Shown here: piece after piece, positions 23,182 through 36,300 of the stretch
How positions within the stretch are numbered: position 1 is the stretch's first letter
Layout of the letters: every line of letters begins with the position of its first letter
NCBI GenBank assembly: GCA_004154925.1
Contig: QJNS01000101.1
Coordinates: 124,001 to 188,000, forward strand
DNA: 64,000 bases
Origin: Monosporascus cannonballus
Taxonomy: Eukaryota > Ascomycota > Sordariomycetes > Xylariales
Reading direction: 5' to 3'
Made by a program: the position numbers and the translations under genes
Notes under the pieces: model-generated
The model's database searches: none
What the model was told of the DNA's origin: nothing
What the model saw: only the letters and a program-made list of their open reading frames with translations

Positions 23182-26086
23182 ATGGGCGCCAGCGACTCCA
23201 AGTTAGTCTTCAAGAAAGGCATCTTCAGGCTTTCCGAGGAGCGACATATACCGGCCGACGACCCCTACTGGACATCTGTTCGTGCACTCACCTTTATTCT
23301 CCCTCTCCCCCCCCTCCTTTGTTCCAAGCAATGACTTCTACGTATTGACCCCGTCCGTACCTTCGCAGTTTTGGGAGCTCCCAGAGTCGTCCGAGGACGT
23401 CTTCAGCCTTTTTGCGCCCGCCGACATCCGTCGCACTCGCGACAGAGCCCTCGAGAACTTGGAGACTCTCATCCTCGCCGTCACATCCCGCCTGTTCATC
23501 CTGAGGCACCATCCGTCTTTCCCCGATCACGACCTCGCACCGGAGCGCGATGCTCTAAACTGCATCAGGATTCTGACACGTGTCCTGCCATATCTGTACG
23601 AAGTCGACCATCTTCAAGCATGGGAGGACAGGTTCTTCTGGGGAGCGAGGAGGAAGCGGACGAGACGGTCGGCTATAGCTAACGAGGTCCTTTTTGATGA
23701 ATCCCAAGAAAACGAGCAGCGTACGAAGCCGCCGGCGGAGGAGTTCGAGGATGTGAAGCCCCTGGCGGAGGAGCTGATCGATACCCTCGTCGACCTGCTC
23801 TTCTTCTCCGACCTTACCGTCCCGAAGCAGCCTCATGGCAAACCCAAAGCCACTTATTCCATCTGGCAAAGCGGCGTCGGCTGCAACGCCACCGTAGCCA
23901 CCACCAAGGAGTACGAGAACAACCGCTGCGAGATACTGCGACTACTCCTGACTCTGGCGAGCCGGAGCATGTACATGTCACCGAGCATGCTGCCGAGCAA
24001 GGGGACCAAGGCCCTGACCTACATCTGCACATGTTCGGATAAACAGGTGGTGCTGTCTATGCTATGCTCCTTGCTAAATACCGTGAGACCGCCGTCCCCT
24101 CGTTAGCCCTTACCCCTTCGGCCGGCTGATGGTGCTAATCTAGACGTTAAAATATAACCCCGCGAGCTGGCGCGTCCCCTACAACGCCCTGGTTTTCAAG
24201 GATCCCAAGGAGGTTCTCGTCACATACGCCCTGCAGTTCCTACTCGTCGTTCTCCTCTATCCCATACCCGAACCCGTCTCCGGCCCCGCCCCCAAGAACT
24301 ACTACCGCCATTTCCTCGGACGACTGCACCGCCCCCAGGACTTCCAGTTCATCGTGGACGGCATGACGCGGATACTGAACCAGCCCATCCAGGCCAACTC
24401 GTCGTACATACCCGGCACCCAACCGAGCACTAAGTTCTCGCCCGAGATTATCATGCTCTTCTGGGAGGTCACGCAATGCAACAAGCGGTTTAGGTCCTTC
24501 ATGATCGACACGGACAGAGCGCATGATTTCCTCGTCCTCATCCTGTTCTACGCTACCGAATACAAGGCCGACGCCTCGAAGCAGGGCGTCGTGCGCATGT
24601 GCGCCTTCTTGTTGCAGACTCTGAGCGTCGAGAAGAATTTTGGGGTACATCTCAACAAAAGGTTCGAAGGCCAGGATACCCTACCTCTCGCGATAAGGAT
24701 TCCCAACTTCAAGGGAACCTACGCAGACTTTCTGATACAGGTGAGCATGGTTTCGCTAATGAACCATCCCTGATGCGCAGCTAATGTCCCGTCAGTCCAT
24801 ATACAACCTCATCTCCACGAGCCAGGGCAAGCTCTCCGCCATATACCCCGCGCTCCTGGCCGTTGTTAACAACGTCACCGCCTACCTGGAGGGCATAAGC
24901 GGGACGTCCGGTGCCAAACTGGTGCAGCTCTTCATCTCGATGTCCTCTCCCTCCTTCCTCCTAGCAAACGAGAGCAATCACGATCTTCTGAGGTCGCTCT
25001 TGGAATCCATGAACGCCATCCTCGAGCATCGATATCAGCGTAAGACCGGCGTGACCTCGGACTTGTGTCACATGAGCTCACGCGTTTGCAGAAAACCCGA
25101 ACTTCGTATACCTCGTCCTGAAGCATAGGAAACGATTCGAGGCGCTGCGGAGCTTTACGCTGGAGAGCGGTCAAGAGGAGATCGAGCGGCGCAACCGTCG
25201 GAGGAAGGACGGCGCCCCGCCCTCCGACCCGTTCGACATGAGTTCTACGCGGAGTTCAGCGGAGAGCTTACGGAGCCCCACGGCGGCGCAACCCAAGACG
25301 CCGACGTTGAGCGACGTGCCCGAAGAGGACACGACGTTCGCCATCGGCGACGACGAGGACGAGAGTGACCGGGACGAGAGGCCGACGCCCGCGCAGTCGA
25401 GCCCGAGCGAGAATCCGTCCCGGGCGTCTTCCGTCGCCAGCGTCGAAGATGCCGTGCCGACGCAGCTAAGGGGGATGTCGGAGAAGGCCAGGGGCAAGAT
25501 GCCGGCGGGGGTCCCGACCTTCTCGAGACAGAACAGCACCACGAGCCTGGGCGGCCACTCGGCAGCCGGCCAGTCCGTGACCGGCGCCTTCGAGCCGTCG
25601 GCCCAGTGGATAGAGAGCTGGCTTCCGGAATTGCCCCTGCATACGATCCTTACCGTCATTCAACAGCTGACCGTGCTGCTCGACCGCCGCGGGCTGCCAG
25701 CCGACCCTCCGTCGGCGGAGACGTTACGGACCGTCAAGGAGGCCGACCTCTTCGGCATCGAGCCGTCTCCGGTCAGGGTACACTCCTTCGAGTGGTCGCC
25801 CCTGGCGCTGGGCTGGTACGAGTCGCTCGTCTGGGGCTTCGTGTTCACCAGCGAGATGCAGGTCTCGAAGGGCACCGTGGGCGTCTGGAACGGGACGGCG
25901 ATCAAGCTGTTCAAGGTACAGGAGACGGCGCCTCAGGGACCGTCGCTGACCTCGCCGCGCGGGGCGGTCGACGCCGTGGGGAATAATATCGTATCCAGGA
26001 TCGGGTCTATCAACCTCCGCGGCCCCGCATCGCCGGCCGCCTCGGGAGGACCGGGAACTCCTCCGCCGCCACCCCGGAATCCGTAG
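23182..26086 (+). CDS. HID1: Hid1-family protein (secretory pathway, Golgi-associated)
   Basis: Hid1 proteins are peripheral Golgi proteins needed for sorting at the trans-Golgi and for dense-core vesicle formation in animals; yeast Ecm30 is related. Exons 23182-23277, 23369-24082, 24144-24740, 24781-25039 and 25092-26086 give 886 aa. The start MGASDSKLVFKKGIFRLSEE has a Gly-2/Ser-5 context fit for N-myristoylation, as known in the family. Conserved blocks are FWELPESSEDVFSLFAPADI, LTRVLPYLYE, ENNRCEILRLLLTLASRSMY, KYNPASWRVPYNALVFKDPK and YADFLIQLMSRQSIYNLIS. A Ser/acidic-rich disordered insert (about residues 610-700) precedes a C-terminal segment with QWIESWLPELPLHTILTVIQ. The protein ends in a Pro-rich tail. 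Every junction is in frame with no lesion. The 40-nt intron 24741-24780 is the shortest. Confidence 0.92.
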
Positions 26087-27189
26087 GCCGATTGCGGGGA
26101 GGTGTGTTCTAGTCCGGCTATGAATTAACCGCGCTCGCGGGTCTGAGGAACGCAACGTAGCAACGGGGGCGTGCAAGCACCTGTCCTCGGTAGTCGTACG
26201 ACGCTAGTCGACGTCTCGGTCGCCTGTCTGGCGTTACTTACCATTGTAAGAACGCACCTCGTATTTAGGCATTATCGATCGAAAGAAATAAAATAGTTCA
26301 AGTTTATGCTCCATTGCTGGAAGCATGGTGACCGGAGGGACGGCGGCGGCGCAGACCTACCTGCGACCGCTCTCTAGATCCGGCAAGGACGTTAAAAAGG
26401 ATTCGTTGCGGCGAGTTTAGCCTGCATTACGGAGAAGGCCGGGGCGGGAGAAGCGACCGGCTATAGTGTTACCACCAGAGCCCAGTCATGTGGACCGAAG
26501 GCTCTTCTCGCTCATCATATAGATAAGTCATAATCCTGACACCCTAGTTCACTATAAACGAAGCCCAAAAGCCAAGGCCCAGCCACTCACTCGCCGTTAA
26601 CTGTCCCTTATTGCCGGCCTAGCTAGTCAATTTGAGTACCTAGCCGCGCCTATCGGGGGGGGGGGCGGAGGGGTGGGTTGGGGGGCTTCGTATAGGTGAC
26701 TCGTACCCAGTTGTCAACACAAACCCCCCCTATTGTAGAATCGCTGTGGAGGTCTCCGTTGATGCGGACGTCGTAAATGATACTGATACAGGGTCAGAGG
26801 TGCCATGCATAGAACAACCTGGAATAAGGTGAATGTCAAAATAAGGAGGGCCCAGGCCCCGGGTCGAATATGTCCATCAGCCAGCCTAAATATACTTATC
26901 CACGCGTATACATCGGCCACTTTTGTCCGATACTTCCCCGGCCGTGACGGAGAACAATGGTATTACGGTCTTGGGAGGTAAGACCTGGAGCACGTCGAGA
27001 TTGATTAGTGTGAAAACAGACTGCTTCCGGCGAAATATACAACCAGAATTCTATAGTATACCGATTCAACCAACGCCTTGCTATGCCACCCGTACCCCAA
27101 ATGCTGCGAGAGACATATGCAAACGCCGAATTCCCGTTCCCATGCCGCCCCCCACATAAGCCTATCATCCTCTTCTCCCCGTCGCCAGT
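26087..27189. other. intergenic between HID1 and the secreted Cys-rich gene
   Basis: The flanking genes converge. There is a G-rich run at 26656-26686 and otherwise nothing recognised. Confidence 0.5.
26656..26686 (+). repeat. G-rich tract with quadruplex potential
   Basis: Several runs of three or more G within about 30 nt, in non-coding DNA between convergent genes. Confidence 0.55.
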
Positions 27190-27987
27190 CTAGCACCAGT
27201 AGTCGACGGAAAGACCAACGGTGTCGCTCGGCTGCATGTAGATCTCGCCACCGCCGTTGTTGATCTCGTCCAGATAGGCCCTGAACACCATCACCTCGGA
27301 GCAGGGCACCTCTACGTGGTTGGACGTCGCCCTGCCGAGCTCGTCCCATCCTCCCAGCGACGGCATGGTGGTCGTCGAGTCCTCCGTCTCGAGGGCTGCG
27401 GCCGAGTTGAACGAGGGAGGCATGTCCGCCTCCGACATTCCGTCGAGGCGGGTGATCCTCAGGTAGCCGTCGCCCTCGACCTCGAACACGGTATCCTCCC
27501 CGGGGTTGACGTACCAGCCGACCTTGCACGTCTTGGCCCGCGCGGCGTCGATGCCCTCGAAGACCAAGACGTTCTGGACGACCCCCTGCGTGTTGTTGTG
27601 GACGAGGAAGTCGCCGACGGCGAAGTAGGTGTCGTCCGGCCAGTCGGGGCTGATGGGCCAGTAGGCGGACGGCAAGATCCGAACGCCCGGCCCGGTCGTG
27701 TCCGCGGGACAGGCCGGAGTGCTCGCGGCGGGCGGGTCAACGCAGGGGTCGTGGTCGAAGCAGCCCTCGACGTTGCCGCACTTGCTGTACCACGTGCCTG
27801 CCTCGCATTCCCGCCAGTGAGCGTCCTTTGCCGGAGCACCAACGCAGGGGTCGTGGTCGAAGCAGCCCTCGACGTCGCCGCACTTGCTGTACCACGTGCC
27901 TCGCTCGCATTCCCGCCAACGAGGAGCGGCAACGGCAATGGATGCCAGGAAAGCCGCGGAGGCCACGATCTTGCCGATGGGAGACAT
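27190..27987 (-). CDS. secreted protein, two Cys-rich modules plus But2-like C-terminal domain
   Basis: Single-exon gene, 265 aa. The ATG at 27987-27985 starts a clear signal peptide (MSPIGKIVASAAFLASIAVA, then AP), so the product should enter the secretory pathway. Two nearly identical modules follow at residues 24-49 and 58-83, each with WREC, GTWYSKCG and EGCFDHDPC and four Cys. The period is 34 residues (102 bp), and the DNA copies (27741 onward and 27843 onward) differ at only a few positions. The remaining part (from about residue 95, GVRILPSAYWPISPDWPDDT, later FEGIDAARAKTCKVGWYV) resembles the 'ubiquitin 3 binding protein But2 C-terminal' domain found in secreted fungal proteins. That match is from pattern memory. 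Likely cell-wall or effector-like; function unknown. Only about 900 bp separate its start from the RIP block. Confidence 0.78.
   Translation of the reverse strand: MSPIGKIVASAAFLASIAVAAPRWRECERGTWYSKCGDVEGCFDHDPCVGAPAKDAHWRECEAGTWYSKCGNVEGCFDHDPCVDPPAASTPACPADTTGPGVRILPSAYWPISPDWPDDTYFAVGDFLVHNNTQGVVQNVLVFEGIDAARAKTCKVGWYVNPGEDTVFEVEGDGYLRITRLDGMSEADMPPSFNSAAALETEDSTTTMPSLGGWDELGRATSNHVEVPCSEVMVFRAYLDEINNGGGEIYMQPSDTVGLSVDYWC
27741..27944 (-). repeat. 102-bp tandem duplication inside the secreted protein gene
   Basis: Two head-to-tail units of 102 bp encode the Cys-rich modules. Long stretches such as gtggtcgaagcagccctcga are identical in both, so the duplication is recent or kept uniform by conversion. 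The differences cluster at the unit ends. Confidence 0.8.
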
Positions 27988-28890
27988 GGAATTAGACGGT
28001 ATTAAGCGCAAGAAATTAAAAGTTCCGTCGTATGTCGTATCGTTCGAGTGCTGGTTTTGTGTTGGAGGTGATGGTTCTATGATGATGCTAGAACATAAGC
28101 CTCTCCATCTCGACGAGATCGCACCCTTTATATAGTGAAATGATGCTTTGAGAATTACACGATGATGCTTGAGAGTAGCTAAATTTAGATGGGCGAAGCC
28201 GAAGATAGTGCTAACCTATGTTGTGTCGTTAGGGAACCCCTTTAGTTGGCTGTGCCCTGCGCCAAGTAGACCCAGCCGGTAAAGTACATGGGTCAGGTAT
28301 ATTCAGCCTCACCAACGCTGGTCGGGTTCGAGATCAAAATAATCCTACCGGGGCTGTGCGATTGCTCTTCGGAGAACTATGGATATACGCCTTGCGATAG
28401 CACGTTGCAGCTCTTGTCGTAGGGTAGCTGGGAGCACAACTGGGCACCAGGAGCACGTTCACGTAGGATGCTGTCTTGGGCTTCTTCCGTCATTACGATC
28501 GCGGCTTTTTCGAAAGGGGGGAATTGGTGGCGAGCCGTAGACATCGTGGAAGAGCCATTCTAGAGGATCCACGATTCCGTTCCGCATGCCTTCAAAATAT
28601 GAATGCTGTGCCCGTCCACGCGAGGCAGTGTACAGGGACTCTAGTACAGCCTTACGATCCTTCGCGGCCTCTGGTGCCCGTGACCACCTGGCACCGCCGC
28701 GGATCAGTGTGGGTCGAGAAGGGTTCCGCTCTACGTCGCCGGCTGACATGAACGTTTCTGACGAGTCTTTTTGCGGCTCTTGCGCCCGCCTTTCGTTCAT
28801 CTTTGACGAAGATCCTACTTTACACATACATATGAGGGATGGAGCATTCGTTGCTGGCCTCTTTTAGCACCGGTTCACATTGGTAAACTT
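27988..28890. other. promoter side of the secreted protein gene up to the AT-rich boundary
   Basis: No convincing gene. Base composition stays normal to about 28885, then drops abruptly to very AT-rich sequence. Confidence 0.5.
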
Positions 28891-31210
28891 TGAACTTTTA
28901 CGGGTTATATTATATTATACGCCGATAATAACGTTATTAATTAAGTACAAGCGGCACTAGGTTAATATTAATGTTTTACTATCATAGAAATTCAGAATCG
29001 GACGATATCACAATCTTTTAAATTATTATTATTTTATAGTATTAAAATTTTAAATATAAAAATGTTAATTTACAGTGTAAATAAAACCGCGGGCATTATT
29101 AAACATAAATTAATACCAGAATACAACGACTTGCAATTAATTCATAAAGTATTTATTTAATTTGCTATAAAAAATTTAAAAATATAAATTTTAATATATA
29201 TTAATAATAATATGTTTTAATTAATAAATATAGCACTGATACTACAAATTAAACCTTATTAATATCAGTGCAATATATCTCAAGTACTAAATTAATATTT
29301 TTATTTTATATATACCGTATTTACTTTATTAATAATTTATATTAAATTTTTATATTAAGTATAACTTTAAAGCGAATTATATTACATTTATTAACGTAAA
29401 ATAATTTATATAAAGCCTAAATTAATATTATTTTAATATCGTATATACTTTATTAACAATACGACAACTACGCAAATTTAAAAAATAGCTTATTAATTTA
29501 ATAACGTTTAAAAAATTTAAAATCGAATTAACGTATTAACTACGTTAGCGTCTAGTATATTCTAAGCGGAGCCTACTTTCTAGGTATATAAGATACAGAA
29601 CATATTAATTAAAGCTTAAAAGGGAAAAAGAAAGTATCAGGTTTTTTTTCTATATTATAAAACTGCGTATAAAAGTTAACAAGTTAGCAGTTTATAAACT
29701 ATCGCCAACTTGTATTAAAATATTATAGCTTTTTATATCGAGATGCTCAGCGGCTACCAAGTACCTTATAATCTATTATTCGAATACTAGCTATATCATA
29801 TTTAAAAAATTACAAGGTTTAAAAATTTTAGGAAAAGCTCTTCTAAAAATTCTATTATAAAGCAACTGTTAAAAATATTCGTAAATCTTTCGAATAAAAG
29901 TGATAAAAATAAATAGATATATTAAAGTATATCTATTTAAATTATATAGTAAAAAGATTTGTTTATTGAAAACTTTTAATAAGTTTATAAGTTTACTCTA
30001 TTTAATACTAATATTTATATTTTTAATAAAGATATATATTTATAAAATCTTTTTCTCGCTAATCGATTTTGTATTAATAATTATGTTATTTTGTATAGTT
30101 ACAAAATGAAATCGAAAATAACACAAAGTTAAATAATAATAATAAACCTGATAACAATTACTAGAATTAAATTAATATAGGTTTAAAAATAATAGAATTT
30201 AATTTACCTAGTAATTATTTACTTTACTATTAATAAATATTAAATATTATAATTTCGTAAAATTTAATAACTAAATAAACATTTAAAATATTTACTCCGT
30301 TTATTTAATCTTTAAAGTTATTAATATTAAAAAAAACAACTTCGTAAATATTTGTTTAATAACGTTTTATTTAACATTATATATCGTTATAATACGTTTT
30401 TACTATATTATATATAAATAATCGAAAAAAATATCGAGTTTTAAAGTTATAAAATAACTCTAACCAGTTTATTACTTATATTAATATTAAATAGTTGGTA
30501 TTTTTAAAAAAGAAACATTTTTAGTAAATTTAAATTTTATATTAATAAGTAAATTATAATAATATTTTATAATACTTAAATTTAAATACAACCTAAGTAT
30601 ATCAATTTAGTACCCTTTACAAATATAATAAAAGACAAATTAATATAGTTTTAAAACTTCTCGAGTTTAATTTACAATATATTAAATCGCACAAATATTA
30701 ATATATGTTAAGTGTTACAATTTTAAAAAATAAATTAACATAAACTACTTAATGTACTTACGCCGTTTATTCAAATTATACAATGTATTAATACTTATGT
30801 AATAATTCTGTGTTTATTTATTTAATCGCGCATTATTTAATAATATATATTGTTTTAGCAGACTTTTTATTATATTATATACTTATAATTAAAACATTCC
30901 AAAATTTTGAAGTTAGTACATCAGTCTAACCAGCTTATTATTGCTATTAATATTAAAATATTAGTAATAATTAATCGAAATTAATTTTTATAAATTAAAC
31001 TTCAAAATTAATAGTTACGTTATAAAAATATATAATAATTTATTAAACTTAAAATAATACGCAAATATATAATATTAACAAAGTTTATATATATTATGTA
31101 AAAAAATTAATAAAGTTATAAGTTTGGCCGAATTTTTTTATAATATATTAAAATAAAATCTTATTAATAAATATTTAAAATTAAAATTTTTAAAAATTAA
31201 GATGTTTTTT
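28891..31210. repeat. unclassified RIP-mutated repeats, with a tandem unit of about 468 bp
   Basis: The segment around 30150-30500 recurs in diverged form at about 30620-30970. Matching landmarks are aaattaatatag/tttaatttac, ctccgtttattta versus cgccgtttattca, and taactctaaccagttt (about 30457) versus cagtctaaccagctta (about 30925), spaced about 468 bp. No protein is recognisable. Confidence 0.45.
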
Positions 31211-31405
31211 TATAAGATAATAAGTAACTGAAAGCTAGAATGAGGTGATCTCTGACCAGTTGCAGAGCGTATTCTAAGAAATAAATGTATTAGATTATTT
31301 CTATCTAGCGTTTTTTATTAATTGCTAGATAGTTATTTATATTCGCACGTAGATCTATAGCTGGTCGAATACCAGCTGTAGCTTTATAAAAACTATATTT
31401 TTATA
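31211..31405. repeat. LTR copy 1, outer pair
   Basis: A 195-bp copy of a repeat that also occurs at 33172, 39136 and 40225. It starts tataagataataag (TG mutated to TA) and ends ctatatttttata. It shares the gtag..tatagctggtcg..ccagc core with the copy at 40225-40419 rather than with the two inner copies. RIP changes are heavy. Confidence 0.65.
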
Positions 31406-33171
31406 ATTATTTCCCTTTTTAAGCTGTTAGTTTTTAATAATATTAATAAATTGATATAGTTCGATCGTAAATTAAATTACGTATAATAAGCGAGGGTTTT
31501 CTGTGTATAAATACGCAAGTTATATTATATTACGCGTAATTATCCTAATAATTTATACGTATTATATTAAATAATTAATTATATTTCGTTTAATTTGTTA
31601 TTTTTATCCAATTTTCAGCCTTATTTTATTTATTTTTTTCGTTTCTTTTCATGTTTTTATCTTCGTTTTCTTTATATATAGTTTTCGGTTTATCTTTATT
31701 CCTTATATTTAATTTTTATATATAGTTTTATAAAAATATTTTTTATACCGATAACGGCTAAAAGTTTTTAAAACGCTATTTTTTAACGTTAACGATAAGC
31801 TAAACTCTAATTATATTATAAGCGGTTAAATGTTATATCATATTTACGTAATATAATAATATTTTAATTATCGTATAATTTTTATTTAACTTTTAAACGT
31901 TTTAAATTATATCGTAATTAATTATTATAATAAGATTTTTCGTACGACAAATATTTATTATTATTATTATTAATATTATCGTTTAATTTTCTTTTAGATT
32001 TCGGTCGTCTTTAAGAGTGTTACCTAGATTATCGCTTATTTTGTCGTCAAAAATTAGGAGTTAATCGACGAACTTAAAACGGCTCGTATTACGAGTACTA
32101 AGTCCGCACGTAACGACGTATTTGTAATCGGTTGCCGAATGGACATTTTTTGCAAGGCCAAACGTATTCTTAAGGCGGTTATTATTAAAAAATATCGTTT
32201 TTTTTTTCGTATTGGAAATATATTCCCGATTATCCGTTATATTTATAAACATTTCATTTTAATACTATTTTATAAATTTATAAATTTACGTTATATTTAT
32301 AAATATTTTAAGTTTTTTCTTATTATTTTATAATTAATTTCTGATTAAGCGAAATTTTATCATATTTTTATAAATAATTTTTTTTCGAAAATCGGTATAT
32401 TATTACGTTTTTCGCTTACGAATATTCCTCGCCCGTTTTTCGATATTTCGACAAAGCCTTAATATTTATTAATAACTATAATTAAAAGAAACTGTTGTTT
32501 CGCAAAACTATTATTAAGCTTAGGTACCTTAAACGCTTTAAGGGCGGCAATCTGTTTTCGACTAGCGATCGATTATATTCCGATTACGTAGCCCCTGTTT
32601 TTCGTAAAAAATAAAACGTTCCCGAATTCCTTTTAGGTTTTACAACTAACAAAATTAATAAACGTATTCGTTTTTAACCGTTGTATATTTTTCGATTTTT
32701 TTCGATATCTCTATATTAATTTCTTTAATTCGCCTATAAAAAGTTAATTAACGTAAAGTTTAATAATTAAATACGAAATTTTGTTTTTCAAATAAAATTT
32801 TGAGTTTTTATATAGTTTAACGATTTTCGTTTGCCTTTTATTTTATTTATAAAAAAATTATAATTATTTAATTAGTTTATTTTCGATTAATATATAAGAA
32901 AATAATTATTTATTAAAAGCTCTAAAATAATTATATAATTAATATTTTAAGTTTAATATTTTAATTTTGTTTAAAATTACTATTTATAATTTTATATTTA
33001 TTAAGCGGCCGCGTTTCGATAAAATTATTATCATTTTACGACATTTAAATAATTTTATTTTTATATACGTATTTAATTTTTTTATAACGTTATAATATCT
33101 TATGCGCATATTTAAAATATTTTCGAGATTTTTATATATTATATTTAACGAGCTAGCCTTTTTACTTAATC
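31406..33171 (-). mobile_element. outer Ty3-type LTR element, left internal part (degenerate)
   Basis: Internal DNA next to LTR copy 1. It is homologous to the left internal part of the inner element: compare aattaggagttaatcgacga near 32054 with aattaggaattaatcgacga near 34030, and the gttattattaaaaaat stretch that follows both. It ends abruptly at the LTR starting at 33172, where the corresponding sequence in the inner element (near 35100) simply continues. No pol domain remains here. Confidence 0.55.
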
Positions 33172-33377
33172 TATAAGATAATGAATAGCTGTGAGCTTAG
33201 GTGAGGTGATTTCCGACCAGTTGTAAACGTATTCCAAAAAGTAAGTATATTAGGTTATTTCTATCTGGCGTTTCTTATTAGTTGTTAGATAGTGAATTTA
33301 TATTAATAAGTAGATCGGTGGCTGATCGGTAACTAGTCGGCTACTAGCTTTATTTTTATAAGAGCTGTATTTTTATA
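33172..33377. repeat. LTR copy 2, inner pair
   Basis: A 206-bp repeat closely related to the copy at 39136-39342. Both share aagtagatcggtggctgatcggta followed by the ggctactagc core, which the outer copies lack. The first bases are TA for TG. Confidence 0.7.
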
Positions 33378-36300
33378 ATTATTTTCCCTTTTTAAGCTGT
33401 TGGTTCCTAATAATAATATTATTAATTTGATATAACGCGTTTCGCAAATCTGGTTACGTATATTTGTCGATAATTTCTCGTTATGTTAGATTGTAAATAA
33501 TTATGCTCCGTCTAATCTTTTTATTATAAACCGTTCTTTAATCTTATTTTATTTATTTTCTTTTTTTCGCGTTTATATTTCCGTTTCTTTTACATACGTG
33601 TTTCGTTCGGTTTTCTGTTTTTCTTTATTTTTATTTTGCCTTTTTCGTTTGTTCTGCGTATAATTTCTGTTTATCATATTTTTTTTCTCGTAAGAAATTC
33701 CAAAAGAAATAATATTTTGATATTTATAATAACTGAGATTTTCTTTAATATTATTCTCTTAATGCCGACAACAAAATAGATATTAGTTATATTACAAACG
33801 GTAATAAACCGTATTATATTTACGTAATATAAGGTTATTTCGATTACCGTACAGTTTACGTTTAAACATTGGGCGTCTTAAATTATGTCGTAATTAATTA
33901 TTTTTATAAAATTCTTTGTACGATAAGTAATTATTCTTTATATTATTAATATCGTTATTTGATTTTCGCTTAAATTCCGATTTTTTAAGAGCGTCGCTTC
34001 AACAGTTTTTTTAATTTGGTATCGATAATTAGGAATTAATCGACGAATTCGAAAAGGTTCAAATTGCGGATATTTAATATAAGCGTTCTGACGTAATTAC
34101 GATCTGTCGTCGACTTGACGTCTTTCTCGAAGCCGAATTCGCCCTTAACGCAGTTATTATTAAAAAATAGCGTTTTTTAAATATAACGGAAGTCGATTTC
34201 CCATCGTCCGTTATGGTTGCGAAAATTTAATTTTATTGCCGTTTTATAGATTTATAAATTTGGATTTTTTTATAAATATTATAATCTTTTTCTTATTGTT
34301 TTGCGATTAATCTTCAATTAGATATAATTCTAAGGTACTTCTATAAATAAGACAATTTTCGAAAGCCGTTATATTATTATATTTCCTACTTACGAACATT
34401 TTTCGCGTATATTTTTTAACGTTTCGACAAAGTTTTGATATTTATTAATAATTATAATTAAAAAACGGCTTTGTTTAATAAAGTTACTATTAAACCGAAA
34501 TACGTTAAACGCCTTAAAGACGGCGCCTTATTTCCGATTAATAATAAATTATATTCCGATTATTTAAGTCTTATTTTTTATAAAACAAAGATATTTTTAG
34601 ATTTTTTCTAGATTTTACGTTTAATAAATTTAATAAATATATTCGCCTTTTATCGTCGTATATTTTCCGATTGTTTTCGAATAATCTTATGTTAATTTCC
34701 TTAATACGTTTACTTAAGGTTGATTAATATAAAGCTTAATAATTAGGCGCAAATTTTGTTTTCGAAATAAAAAATCGATTTTTTTATATTGCTTATTAAT
34801 TTTCGACCGGTATACGATGAAATAACTGTTTATTAAAAGCTTAAAAGTATTTATATAATTAAATAATATTTTAATATTAATATATTAATTTTGTTTAGAC
34901 TTATTTTTTGTAATTCATATAATTATTAAGCGATCAGTTTTTAATCGAATTATTATTACTTTACAGTTTTTAAGTCGTTTTATTTCCTATATACGTATTT
35001 AACTTTATTCTTATAACGCTATAATATTTTAAATACGTATTCGAAGTACTTTTAGATATTTTACGTATTATATTTAGCGGATAAACTTTTTTATTTAATT
35101 AAATATTCGCAATGCCGCCGTTTATCTCGGTAACGGACGATATATTTTATTACTTATTTTTCTTATTTCTTTATTAAATCCGGCAATATTATTTAAACGT
35201 CGTTCGGTTTTCGATTATATTACGATTTTAATAAAGATATTAAAAATACATTTTATATCCGTTGGTATTTGATGAAAAGGATTACTTTACATATTTAAAA
35301 GCTTATTTACTTTTTAATTATAATTCGAATATAAATAAATATACATTTTTTATTTTAAAATTTGAAAGTTTTAATTTATAAATTTACTTTTTGCTTTAAA
35401 TAAAATTTTTTGAGCGTATAACGCTAATTATAATACTTTTTTTAGGCTTTTATTATTTTTTCTCGATATTTGTATATTACTTAATAAATAGTCGTTATTT
35501 TTTCAAAACGTTCCTTAATTTTTTATATTTATCTTTTAAATGTTTATAAAAGATATTTTATTATTTTTAAGTAATATCTATATAGAACTTCAAACGAAAA
35601 ACTGCCGATAAATACGTTCTGCGTATTATTATATGCAAATTTCGTATTTTGTAATATTTTTTTAATTATTTTAATACTTATTAATATAATTACGAAAATA
35701 ATATTTTAAGATTTAATAAATACGTTTCGTTTGCTTATTAGTTTGCGGATAATAAACGGTCGATATTTGCCGCTTTATTTTTCGACTTTTACAAAATTCC
35801 GCTTAAAATTTATTCGTTAATAACTTATTTTTATCGCTATTAATTTTAATCGATATATCAAATTTGTATTTTACTTTATTATAAAACGGTCGGGCCAATT
35901 TAATTATAATTAAAGTTTTAACTATAAGAATAAATAATCTTAATTTTGTAAAACGATCGACGATCACTAGAATTACGTTATACTTTAGCCCGTGTAAACC
36001 TAGGCTTTTAGAAAATCTCGTAATAAAATCTAACGAAATTTCTTAAAAAGATTACTTAAGTAACGGCAAAAACTATAATTATCTATATAGTTTATAACGT
36101 AACTTTATTATACCTTAATAATTCGGATATTATTTGATATATTTTCGGATATCGTTTGCTATATTTTTTTAATAAATTTTTCTGGTTATTAATTTTAATA
36201 TACGGACATATCTTATACATTTTACCTTTAAATTATTATAATACTAGTTAATCAATAACTTTTGTAAAATGTGATATAACGAAATTATAAATATATCTCG

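Noticed and set aside
27316..28005. Plus-strand frame of 229 codons
   Set aside because: Antisense shadow of the secreted protein gene; its repeats just mirror the 102-bp duplication.
29900..30109. Lys/Ile/Leu-rich frame of 69 codons in block 1
   Set aside because: Composition is that expected from random A/T-rich DNA.
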